Shown here in pieces: positions 1 to 5,228 of a DNA stretch of 6,800 bases. The stretch is from WHSM01 sp050701635 (GTDB lineage Bacteria; Actinomycetota; Actinomycetes; Mycobacteriales; Micromonosporaceae). The position numbers and the translations under genes are program-made. The stretch is from NCBI GenBank assembly GCA_050701635.1, contig JBOGDF010000305.1:1-6800 (forward strand), given 5' to 3'. Within the stretch, counting starts at the first letter, position 1. Each line of letters opens with the position of its first letter. The notes below the pieces were generated by a model. The model made no database searches and was not told the origin of the DNA. It saw nothing but the letters and a program-made list of their open reading frames with translations.

Positions 1-144
1 CCCCAGCAACGCCTCAGCGCGATCGATCTCCGCCTGCCCCAACACAGCAGGCAGACTGGCCAGCGGCGTCATCGGCTCGTCATCGCCAGCCCTCGCAGCG
101 ATCCGCGCCAAGAGCGGGCCGTAGTTGATCATGGAACACATCAT
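1..144 (-). CDS. SMI1/KNR4 (SUKH) family protein, 5' part only
   Basis: The minus strand reads open for exactly 48 codons from an ATG at 144 to the left edge, so only the N-terminus is present. The start is supported by a GGAAAGGG Shine-Dalgarno (complement of 151-158) about 6 bases upstream. Further in-frame ATGs at 141 and 132 are possible starts, since the peptide begins MMCSMINYGPLLARIAARAG. The next part, ending LPAVLGQAEIDRAEALLG, resembles the region just before the SMI1/KNR4 core, where actinobacterial members have an LP..(V/L)...E...AE..LG pattern. In that superfamily many bacterial members are immunity proteins against contact-dependent or polymorphic toxins, and others have unknown roles. 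No toxin gene is visible in the window. The family call rests on this short N-terminal similarity; the diagnostic core lies outside the window. Confidence 0.55.
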   Translation of the reverse strand, partial: MMCSMINYGPLLARIAARAGDDEPMTPLASLPAVLGQAEIDRAEALLG

Positions 145-242
145 GTCCGACCCTTTCCGAGAAGAGCGACCCCACGAGGTGCCACCCGGATCTGCCGCGG
201 ACAGCGGATGCCGCGCCGTTCCGATCACGAGAGGTGCGCAAC

Positions 243-320
243 ATGGATGACAAACAGGCCCAAGAATCCGGATTCACCCGATCGCGCGCGACCAGGACAA
301 CCAGGGTCGGTTCCCGATGA
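243..320 (+). CDS. Short ORF overlapping the next gene; leader peptide or frameshifted true start
   Basis: An ATG at 243 lies 8 bases after a good Shine-Dalgarno, GAGAGG at 229-234. It opens a 25-codon ORF (begins MDDKQAQESGFTRSR, ends TRVGSR) whose TGA at 318-320 overlaps the ATG of the next gene at 317 as ATGA. The signal is better than that of the downstream ORF. Two readings are possible. It may be a leader peptide translationally coupled to the 89-aa ORF. Alternatively it is the authentic start of that protein, with the reading frame changing somewhere between about 270 and 317, because the downstream frame is already open and G/C-ending from about 273 (HPIARDQDNQGRFP) before its first ATG. 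I do not recognise the peptide. Confidence 0.25.
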   Translation: MDDKQAQESGFTRSRATRTTRVGSR

Positions 321-586
321 GCGAGCTCTACGAGTCGAAGCCAGGGCCGAGGACACGTCCACGACCGCGAGACGAGCAGGACAACCTCTACGGCGACGGG
401 TGGAGTGCCCACCGAACACCCAACGGCTGCATGCTTCGCTGGTTGACCAACCACCCCGAAGCCCACTTCGTGAGCGCGGAGGCCACGGCTGCGATCACCG
501 ACGCTGATTTCGAGCAGCTTCGACAAGATCCCGACGCCTCTCTGGCAATCATCCGGAAGTACGAACCTGAGTCAGTGGTCGAGTAG
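317..586 (+). CDS. Small hypothetical protein (89 aa)
   Basis: I do not recognise this protein. It is 89 aa with no signal peptide or membrane segment. It has a basic, Pro/Arg-rich N-terminus (PGPRTRPRPR at about 9-18), then a compact aromatic and charged part containing YGDGW, GCMLRWL and HPEAHFVSAEA, and an acidic C-terminus ending YEPESVVE. Codons are mostly G/C-ending, which favours this frame over the overlapping ones. The ATG at 317 has only a weak AGGG (303-306) about 10 bases upstream, whereas the ATG at 243 in another frame has a better ribosome binding site. The true N-terminus may therefore lie further upstream through a frameshift, or translation may be coupled through the ATGA overlap. 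It faces the penicillin-binding protein gene tail to tail. The product is probably a soluble cytoplasmic protein. Confidence 0.5.
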   Translation: MSELYESKPGPRTRPRPRDEQDNLYGDGWSAHRTPNGCMLRWLTNHPEAHFVSAEATAAITDADFEQLRQDPDASLAIIRKYEPESVVE

Positions 587-590
587 CCAC

Positions 591-610
591 TCCCGCCACC
601 CGAAGCGGGA
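591..610. terminator. Short hairpin between convergent genes
   Basis: TCCCGC at 591-596 pairs perfectly with GCGGGA at 605-610 across an 8-base loop. It sits 5 bases after the stop of the plus-strand gene and 26 bases beyond the stop of the minus-strand gene. It could terminate transcription in both directions. There is no T-run on either side and the stem has only 6 bp, so strength is uncertain. Confidence 0.4.
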
Positions 611-636
611 CTTGGACTGTCGCAGCTGCTATGCGG

Positions 637-2520
637 TTAGCTGTGCAGCTCAGCGAGGAAGCGTTCGGTGAGCGGCACCGCGGTCTCAGAGCTGGACCCG
701 CCGTTGAGTACGAGCACGGCGAACGCGGTGTCGCCCTGCCAGCCGATGAACCAGGCGTGGCTGCGCGGCGGGTTGTCGCTGCCGTACTCGGCGGTGCCGG
801 TCTTGCCGTAGACCGGGCCACCGGGCGCGTCGGCGAGCGCGGTCGCGGTGCCTTCGGTGACCACGGCGCGCATCAGCGACCGCAGCGTCTGTACGTGGCC
901 GGGATCGAGCTTCTCGCCGGGTCGCTCGGGCTCAGTCGCGGGGTCGAGGATCAACCGGGGCTGCTGCCACCGCCCGTTCGCCACCGCCCCGGCGACACCG
1001 GCCATCGCCAGTGGACTGACGGTCACCTCGCCCTGCCCGAACGCGGCCGCCGCCCGGTCCGCCGGTTCGACGGTCTTCGGTACGGCGCCGGTGTGCGCGT
1101 CGACGCCGAGCCGCCAGTCGGTGCCGAGCCCGACCAGCGTGCCAGCCTCGGTCAGCCCGGAGTCGCCGAGCTGCGGGGCGAGGGAGACGAACGTGGTGTT
1201 GCAGGAGCGGGCGAACGCGGTACGGAACGGCACATCCCCGAGCGCGAAGCCGTGGTCGTTGCGGAACCGGCGACCCTCCACTGTGGCGTATTTCGGGCAC
1301 GGCACGGTCTTGTCGGCGGTCACGCCGCGCTCCAGCAGGGCGAGGCTGGAGACCACCTTGAACGTCGAGCCGGGCGGCACTGTCGCCTCGAACGCGAGGT
1401 TCTCCGTACCGCCGTCGGGTCCGTTTGCCACCGCGAGGATCGCGCCGTCGGAGACCCGTAGCGCGACCAGGGCGGCCTTCCGCTTCTCGGTCGCGAGTGC
1501 GGCGTCGGCGGCCCGCTGCACCCGCGGGTCCAGCGTCAGCCGCAGCGACCGACCCTGCTTCGGATCGGCCTCGAACAGGCTCGCCCCGTCGCCGTCGGAG
1601 CCATCGGAACCATCGGCCGGCTCCGCCACCACCGTGACCCCCGGTACGCCGACCAGGCGCTGGTCGTACCTCCGCTGCAGGCCGGAAAGGCCGGCGATGT
1701 CGCCGACCTGGTACCGGCCCGGCGCGGCGTCCATGACCTCCTTCGTTACCGGGCCAGCGGTGCCGAGCAGCGCCCGGGCGAACTGCCGGGACGGCGCCAA
1801 CGGCAGCTTCCCCTCCCGGAACACGGTGCCGGCCAGCGGCTGCAGTCGCGACTTCACCGCCAGGTAGTCCTCACGCCGCAACGTCACCACGTCGACGAAA
1901 TCGGTCGGCTTCGCCGCGGCGATCCGCTTCGGCAGATCCGAGGTGTCGATCTTGAGGACGCGGCCCAGGTCAGCGGCGAGCCGGTCGGCATCCTCCACCC
2001 ACTGCGGGTGTACGCCGACGTACACCACCGGCCGCGTGGTGACGATCGGCTTACCGGCGCGGTCGGTGATCGGCCCCCGCGGCGCCGGCGTACGCCGCAG
2101 CACCAACCGGTTTCCGCCGGCCAGCCCCGGGTGCACCACCGCGGCCGACCAGTCGACCCGCCAGCCGTTCTCGGACATCACCAACGGTACGGCGGTGCGG
2201 TAGCGCCAGGTCGCCCCGTCGACCACCGGCCACGCCACCTCCACACTGCCGGTGGCCCGGCCCTCAGACTCGGTGACCTTCCCGGCGACCAGCTTCGGCG
2301 GCCGTTCGGCGAGATCCCCCGCGACCCGGCGGTACGCCGTTGCCACCTCCTCGCCCGACTGGCCCTGATACCTCGCCGCCGCCAGCTTGTTGGCCCGCCA
2401 GTGCCGCAGGAACTCCTCCAACGCATCGCCCGGACCCGGCTCAGACGTACACGCCGCCGCCCCCAATGCCAGCACCAGTACGGCCACCAGACCGCCCGCC
2501 ACCCGACGCGCTCCGCCCAT
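637..2520 (-). CDS. Class B penicillin-binding lipoprotein, peptidoglycan D,D-transpeptidase
   Basis: A membrane-anchored enzyme that cross-links peptidoglycan stem peptides on the outer face of the cytoplasmic membrane. The 627-aa protein shows the class B order. A signal peptide (1-23) ends GAAAC, with Cys24 the probable lipidated residue. An NTF2-like/MecA_N-type domain spans about 30-135. The dimerisation domain opens with RGPITDRAGKPI at 148-159. The transpeptidase domain carries all three motifs: STFK (Ser385, the acylated serine, and Lys388), SCN (439-441) and KTGTAE (from 573). Layout and lipobox recall the actinobacterial penicillin-binding lipoproteins of the Mycobacterium Rv2864c type. 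I chose ATG 2520 because AGGAG lies 7 bases upstream and the signal peptide then starts with a normal positive N-region. An upstream GTG at 2607 would add 29 residues with no comparable ribosome binding site. An acidic Ser-Asp-Gly linker at about 304-312 separates the dimerisation and catalytic domains. It stands alone on this strand and is not part of a visible operon. Confidence 0.95.
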   Translation of the reverse strand: MGGARRVAGGLVAVLVLALGAAACTSEPGPGDALEEFLRHWRANKLAAARYQGQSGEEVATAYRRVAGDLAERPPKLVAGKVTESEGRATGSVEVAWPVVDGATWRYRTAVPLVMSENGWRVDWSAAVVHPGLAGGNRLVLRRTPAPRGPITDRAGKPIVTTRPVVYVGVHPQWVEDADRLAADLGRVLKIDTSDLPKRIAAAKPTDFVDVVTLRREDYLAVKSRLQPLAGTVFREGKLPLAPSRQFARALLGTAGPVTKEVMDAAPGRYQVGDIAGLSGLQRRYDQRLVGVPGVTVVAEPADGSDGSDGDGASLFEADPKQGRSLRLTLDPRVQRAADAALATEKRKAALVALRVSDGAILAVANGPDGGTENLAFEATVPPGSTFKVVSSLALLERGVTADKTVPCPKYATVEGRRFRNDHGFALGDVPFRTAFARSCNTTFVSLAPQLGDSGLTEAGTLVGLGTDWRLGVDAHTGAVPKTVEPADRAAAAFGQGEVTVSPLAMAGVAGAVANGRWQQPRLILDPATEPERPGEKLDPGHVQTLRSLMRAVVTEGTATALADAPGGPVYGKTGTAEYGSDNPPRSHAWFIGWQGDTAFAVLVLNGGSSSETAVPLTERFLAELHS

Positions 2521-2610
2521 CACTCCACTCCTGTTCCCGTGCCTGGCGAACAGCCTTCCCGCCACCGGGGACAGGAACCGCCTCAAACGTCTCGCCGACG
2601 CCACCATGCA

Positions 2611-2826
2611 CTAGGCCCCTGGAGGGCTGCAACGGTCATGGCTGCCGCCGTGGGATCCTGCAGCCAGTCGACCGGCCATCCGATCTCCCATCGCGGCCAT
2701 CATGGCCAATGGTCTGGTGGTCGCGGCCACGAATCGGGCTGTCCAGTGTTGCTTGCGCCCGCGAGCCAGTGCGGGGCCGAGGGCGGCCATGACGGCCACC
2801 AATCCAGAGAGTGGTCGGACCCACAA
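2611..2826 (-). CDS. Possible small ORF (71 aa) upstream of the PBP gene
   Basis: A TTG at 2826 with GGAG (complement of 2833-2836) 6 bases upstream opens 71 codons ending at a TAG at 2611. The product starts with a mildly hydrophobic stretch (PLSGLVAVMAALGPALA), then is rich in Arg, Ala, Met and His and ends SPPGA. Third-position GC is fairly high, but less uniformly so than in the neighbouring genes. It lies about 90 bases upstream of the PBP start in the same direction. I do not recognise it; the alternative is that this is simply non-coding DNA with chance openness. Confidence 0.2.
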   Translation of the reverse strand: MWVRPLSGLVAVMAALGPALARGRKQHWTARFVAATTRPLAMMAAMGDRMAGRLAAGSHGGSHDRCSPPGA

Positions 2827-2907
2827 GGTGATCTCCGAGATGAGGGCATCCGTAGGGCTACCCGAAAAAGCTCGGCGTTCTCGGCAGCCACTCCTCGGAT
2901 CCGGGTG

Positions 2908-2937
2908 TGACGAATCAGCGGCCGCCGACGCTATTAC
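2908..2937 (+). promoter_or_regulatory. Possible promoter for the sigma-factor operon
   Basis: TGACGA at 2908-2913 and TATTAC at 2932-2937 are spaced 18 bases apart and resemble weak -35 and -10 elements. The expected transcription start would be near 2943, on or next to an in-frame GTG at 2942 and 14 bases before the ATG at 2957. The transcript would then be leaderless or nearly so, which would explain the missing Shine-Dalgarno. The elements are weak and this is inference. Confidence 0.2.
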
Positions 2938-2956
2938 ACCTGTGGGGCCTGGGGAG

Positions 2957-3571
2957 ATGAACGAGGCGGTCACGGCCGCCCGCGAGGGATCCGAAGCGTC
3001 CTTCCGTACCCTCTACCGGGCCGTTCAGCCACGCCTGCTGCGATACCTGAGGACCCTCGTCGGCCAGGACGCCGAGGACGTCGCGTCGGAAGCGTGGCTG
3101 CAGATCGCCCGGGACATCCGCGGCTTCCGCGGCGACTTCGACGACTTCCGGGGCTGGAGCACCACCGTGGCCCGCAACCGCGCGCTGGACCACGTACGGA
3201 AGGTACGCCGCCGCCCCGCCGACGCGGTGCCGAACGAGGAGCTGCACGACCTCGCCGCCGCCGACGACCCCGCCGCCACGGCGCTCGAGGGCGCCGCCAG
3301 CGGTACGGCACTGCGGCTGATCGCGCAGCTGCCCCGGGACCAGGCCGAGGCGATCCTGCTCCGGGTGGTGATCGGGCTCGACGCGAAGGCCGCCGGCAAG
3401 GTGCTCGGGAAGCGCGCCGGCGCCGTACGCACCGCCGCCTACCGGGGGCTGAAGCGGCTCGCCAAGCTGCTCGAGGAGCGTCCACCACCGTCGATCCCGC
3501 GCCAGCATCGCGGCGGCGGCTCCCCGGGTGTGACACGCAACCGACGTACGGCGCTGAAGGAATTGAGATGA
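2957..3571 (+). CDS. ECF-type RNA polymerase sigma factor (sigma-70 family)
   Basis: It directs RNA polymerase to a specific promoter set, typically in response to an envelope signal. The 204-aa protein has both ECF regions. Region 2 covers about 10-85, with DAEDVASEAWL (38-48) and FRGWSTTVARNRALDHVRK (64-82) for core binding and -10 recognition. Region 4 covers about 118-173, with LPRDQAEAILLRVVIGLDAK followed by a helix-turn-helix (AAGKVLGKRAGAVRTAAYRG). After that comes a basic, Pro/Gly-rich tail of about 30 residues. The start is uncertain. ATG 2957 has GGGGAG directly against it with no spacer, and an in-frame GTG at 2942 has no ribosome binding site, so a leaderless start is possible. 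The open frame continues upstream to 2702, but those residues do not look like sigma-factor sequence. Its TGA overlaps the ATG of the next gene, indicating translational coupling with a membrane partner. The target promoters cannot be deduced. Confidence 0.9.
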   Translation: MNEAVTAAREGSEASFRTLYRAVQPRLLRYLRTLVGQDAEDVASEAWLQIARDIRGFRGDFDDFRGWSTTVARNRALDHVRKVRRRPADAVPNEELHDLAAADDPAATALEGAASGTALRLIAQLPRDQAEAILLRVVIGLDAKAAGKVLGKRAGAVRTAAYRGLKRLAKLLEERPPPSIPRQHRGGGSPGVTRNRRTALKELR

Positions 3572-4323
3572 GCAGCCAGAGAACACGGTTCGACCGCCGT
3601 ACCGCCGAGCTCCTGATGAGCGGCGGCACCGCCACGAACCCGCAGACCCGCCGGCTCGCCGCGCTGTTGGACGCGGCGGCCGGTGGGTTGGGTTCCGGCG
3701 GGGCGGGTCGTACCGGCTCGACCGTTGCCGGGGCTGCTGGGACGACCGCCGCCGGGGGTGGCGTGCCAGCAGCTCCGGGGGCGGTGGCAGGCGAGATGGC
3801 GGCACTGGCCGCGTACCGGGCGGCTCATCGCCACGCCACTCCTCACCCTCGGAGAGAATCTGTGATCGGCAAGTACCTCACCCTCAAGGTCGCCCTCGGC
3901 GTCGCCACCGCACTCACCGCGGGCGGCGTGGCGGTAGCCGCCGGCAGCGGCGCGCTGCCGGACACCGCCGCCGACCAGGCCGGCGCGCACCGGGAAGCGG
4001 TGGGCGGCGCCACCGCGTCGCACGGCAAGGCCGGCTCGCCGTCACCGTCCCTGACCGGCCTGTGCACGGCGTACGGGAACGTGTCCACCAAGTCCAAGGG
4101 CAAGGCGCTGGACAGCCCGGCGTTCAGTGCGCTGGTGACCGCCGCCGGCGGCAAGGACAAGGTCCCGGGCTACTGCGACGAACTGCTCGCCGGCAAGGAC
4201 AAGGGCAACGACGACGCCCCCGCGGGCGGCGCCTCGGCCCACCCGACCGGCGCACCCGGCGACAAACCTGGTGGCCCCGGCGACCACCCGACCGGGCCCC
4301 CCACCGAGCGGCCCACGCACTGA
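3568..4323 (+). CDS. Single-pass membrane protein, probable partner/anti-sigma of the ECF sigma factor
   Basis: This 251-aa protein starts at an ATG that overlaps the sigma-factor stop (ATGA), with AAGGA 6 bases upstream. Its N-terminal, presumably cytoplasmic, part (1-104) includes AELLMSGG and, at 75-86, GEMAALAAYRAA, with a Gly/Ala-rich stretch between. One membrane segment spans about 105-126. The extracytoplasmic part holds a compact domain at about 160-210 (LTGLCTAYG, then GKALDSPAFSALV, then YCDELL) with two cysteines, Cys166 and Cys203, that could form a disulfide. It ends in a Pro/Gly/His-rich tail. Membrane proteins of this design often sit just after ECF sigma genes in actinomycetes, and I infer an anti-sigma or signal-receiving role. 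No HxxxCxxC zinc anti-sigma motif is present, so the mechanism would differ from the classical ZAS type. The tail may interact with or pass through the cell wall. Confidence 0.85.
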   Translation: MSSQRTRFDRRTAELLMSGGTATNPQTRRLAALLDAAAGGLGSGGAGRTGSTVAGAAGTTAAGGGVPAAPGAVAGEMAALAAYRAAHRHATPHPRRESVIGKYLTLKVALGVATALTAGGVAVAAGSGALPDTAADQAGAHREAVGGATASHGKAGSPSPSLTGLCTAYGNVSTKSKGKALDSPAFSALVTAAGGKDKVPGYCDELLAGKDKGNDDAPAGGASAHPTGAPGDKPGGPGDHPTGPPTERPTH

Positions 4324-4333
4324 TCCCAGGACT

Positions 4334-4372
4334 CCGGGCGGGCGGCCCTCCCCCGCTCCGCCGCCCGCCCGG
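4334..4372 (+). terminator. Strong hairpin terminator of the sigma-factor operon
   Basis: CCGGGCGGGCGG at 4334-4345 is perfectly complementary to 4361-4372, and one further C-G pair closes the loop, giving a 13-bp all-GC stem with a 13-base loop. It begins 10 bases after the stop codon. There is no T-run, as is common for actinobacterial terminators. Confidence 0.8.
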
Positions 4373-4384
4373 TGCACCGAATGT

Positions 4385-4417
4385 CCGACCGGCTGCGTCC
4401 CGCCCGCGGCCGGTCGG
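4385..4417 (+). terminator. Second GC-rich hairpin in tandem
   Basis: CCGACCGGC at 4385-4393 pairs with GCCGGTCGG at 4409-4417. The stem extends inward through one G-U and three more pairs to 13 bp with a 7-base loop. It follows the first hairpin after 12 bases. It could be a back-up terminator, or part of a structured RNA or of the region upstream of the cold shock promoter. No T-run follows. Confidence 0.45.
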
Positions 4418-4623
4418 TCCGTGTCCGGCGGGTACCCGGGACCGTACGGCGCCATCGGCCGAATCACACGCTCCGCGCGCGCGATACCCGCAGATCAGGG
4501 TAGTGTTGCGCTGGGCGGTCGAAAGATTGTGTACGTGGTTTGCCTGGCCCGCCCGCGGCAAGTCCGCGAGCGTGCTGCTGTTCTCGTCAGGGGATGGTGC
4601 GGTACCGCTACAAACCGGCCCAA
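4418..4623 (+). other. Intergenic region upstream of the cold shock leader
   Basis: These roughly 200 bases must carry the cold shock gene promoter unless it is nearer the gene. The only hint is TTGCGC at 4506-4511 followed, after about 17 bases, by an AT-richer stretch (GTGTAC at 4529-4534), which is a poor -10. Another -10-like stretch, TTTAGA at 4671-4676, lies close to the gene. No ORF with a ribosome binding site is convincing here. Confidence 0.3.
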
Positions 4624-4692
4624 GATCCGCAACCGGCGGATCGCACCGATCCGTACCCACGGATCGGGGATTTAGATCTCTGACAAGGGAGA
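4624..4692 (+). promoter_or_regulatory. Structured 5' leader of the cold shock gene, possible RNA switch
   Basis: Two hairpins stand in tandem. The first is GATCCGC (4624-4630) with GCGGATC (4636-4642), a perfect 7-bp stem. The second is CCGATCCGT (4646-4654) with ACGGATCGG (4659-4667), a perfect 9-bp stem with a 4-base loop. Because both share the GATCCG/CGGATC core, the first left arm can also pair with the second right arm. A third, weak hairpin (TCTCT 4677-4681 with GGAGA 4688-4692) would cover most of the Shine-Dalgarno. Cold shock leaders in other bacteria refold with temperature, so a thermosensing role is plausible. It is unproven, and it requires that transcription starts upstream of 4624. 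Confidence 0.4.
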
Positions 4693-4698
4693 CAGCAA

Positions 4699-4902
4699 GT
4701 GGCACAGGGAACCGTCAAGTGGTTCAACGCCGACAAGGGTTTCGGCTTCATCACGCAGGATGACGGCGGCGCCGACATCTTCGTGCACTTCTCCGCGATC
4801 CAGTCCAACGGGTTCCGCACCCTGGACGAAAACCAGCGCGTCGAGTTCGACGTAGTGCAGGGCCCGAAGGGCCCGCAGGCGGAGTCCGTTCGCACTCTCT
4901 GA
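4699..4902 (+). CDS. Cold shock protein, CspA family
   Basis: A 67-aa single cold shock domain, the full family length, and a cytoplasmic single-stranded nucleic acid binding RNA chaperone. It starts GTVKWFNADKGFGFI, which includes RNP1 (KGFGFI, 13-18); RNP2 is IFVHF (27-31). The aromatic residues that stack on nucleic acid (Trp8, Phe15, Phe17, Phe28, His30, Phe31) are in place. The start is GTG at 4699, with GGGAG 7 bases upstream (4687-4691). The gene is monocistronic, bounded by a structured leader and a strong terminator. The sequence matches the usual small actinobacterial Csp. Whether it is cold-induced or constitutive cannot be told, since actinomycetes carry several copies with differing regulation. 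Confidence 0.97.
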   Translation: MAQGTVKWFNADKGFGFITQDDGGADIFVHFSAIQSNGFRTLDENQRVEFDVVQGPKGPQAESVRTL

Positions 4903-4915
4903 GCGGATCGACAGG

Positions 4916-4943
4916 AGCCCCTCACCCGTACGGGTGGGGGGCT
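4916..4943 (+). terminator. Strong terminator of the cold shock gene
   Basis: AGCCCCTCACCC at 4916-4927 pairs with GGGTGGGGGGCT at 4932-4943: a 12-bp stem with a single T-G wobble and a GTAC tetraloop, starting 14 bases after the stop codon. It is followed by a short mixed stretch without a clear T-run. Highly expressed csp genes commonly end in such a hairpin. Confidence 0.85.
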
Positions 4944-4951
4944 TCGCCGTA

Positions 4952-5146
4952 TCGGCTACTTTACGACTTGGTGCTCGATAGCCACCGGGCTGCGCCGGAC
5001 CCGTTCGCCGACCAGCGGCGTTGTCGGTTCACCCGGATACAACACCGGTATCCGGGCAAAACTCCGCCTTGCCGGACCAGCGAACGGGCCTCGGCTCGCT
5101 CCGGCGCTATCGAGCACCAAGTCGTAAGTTCGTGCCACGTAGCCGA
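4952..5146. repeat. Large imperfect palindrome with perfect 22-bp inverted arms
   Basis: The segment 4961-4982 is the exact reverse complement of 5106-5127 (22 of 22). Outside it, TCGGCTAC (4952-4959) pairs with GTAGCCGA (5139-5146), leaving 1 base on one side and 11 on the other. Inside, two 17-base stretches of equal length pair partly. Then CCCGTTCGC (5000-5008) pairs perfectly with GCGAACGGG (5080-5088), GCGG (5015-5018) with CCGC (5064-5067), and the apex is CCCGGATAC (5032-5040) with GTATCCGGG (5048-5056) around a 7-base loop. The whole folds into one long rod. Both strands have roughly 60-codon ORFs here that mirror each other, as palindromes produce; I treat these as artefacts. Candidates are a miniature inverted-repeat or fold-back element, a recombination site, or a structured RNA. 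No clear target-site duplication is visible. Confidence 0.8.
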
Positions 5147-5177
5147 CAGCCGATGAATTCTTGCCGTACCCCGGGTC

Positions 5178-5183
5178 TATACA
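5178..5183 (+). promoter_or_regulatory. Possible -10 element of the 87-aa gene
   Basis: TATACA at 5178-5183 is a reasonable -10. A matching -35 is not clear (GAATTC at 5155-5160 sits at 17 bases but is a poor match). Transcription would start near 5190, right at the small inverted repeat. Confidence 0.3.
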
Positions 5184-5190
5184 GGTAACA

Positions 5191-5206
5191 GGTGACGGAG
5201 GTCACC
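5191..5206 (+). promoter_or_regulatory. Inverted repeat just ahead of the ribosome binding site
   Basis: GGTGAC (5191-5196) and GTCACC (5201-5206) are perfectly inverted around GGAG. They lie 8 bases before the AGGAGG Shine-Dalgarno and just after the possible -10. This could be an operator for a dimeric regulator, or a leader hairpin affecting translation. Six-base arms are short, so chance is not excluded. Confidence 0.35.
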
Positions 5207-5228
5207 GAGACCCCAGGAGGCGAGAACG

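Larger units (their letters stand above)
2521..2956. other. Divergent intergenic region between PBP and sigma factor genes
   Basis: About 436 bases separate two divergent genes and should contain both promoters. The sigma-factor frame is open far upstream (to an ATG at 2702), but codon quality and residue composition there do not look coding. A small palindrome, GGCCAT-C-ATGGCC, sits at 2695-2707. One candidate minus-strand ORF (2611-2826) is listed separately. I see no RNA gene, no convincing paired -35/-10 for the PBP gene and no long repeat. Confidence 0.6.

Noticed and set aside
2521..2607. Longer PBP start at 2607
   Set aside because: The start at 2520 has AGGAG at ideal spacing and places a typical lipoprotein signal peptide at the N-terminus; the extension would bury it.
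631..2910. Long plus-strand open frames across the PBP gene (for example 631-1461, 848-1867, 2008-2910)
   Set aside because: They lie antisense to a gene with all three transpeptidase motifs, have Arg/Pro/Ser-rich low-quality products and no family features; open antisense frames are normal in high-GC DNA.
2702..2956. Upstream extension of the sigma factor to ATG 2702
   Set aside because: It would add 85 residues without sigma-factor character, with no suitable ribosome binding site; ECF proteins start close to region 2.
4952..5146. Integron attC site
   Set aside because: The fold-back shape is suggestive, but the ends lack the AAC...GTT core boxes and no integrase or cassette array is visible.
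4956..5156. Two roughly 60-codon ORFs on opposite strands inside the palindrome
   Set aside because: Their N- and C-terminal peptides mirror each other (VLDS near one end, AIEHQVV near the other) because the DNA is palindromic; neither has a ribosome binding site.
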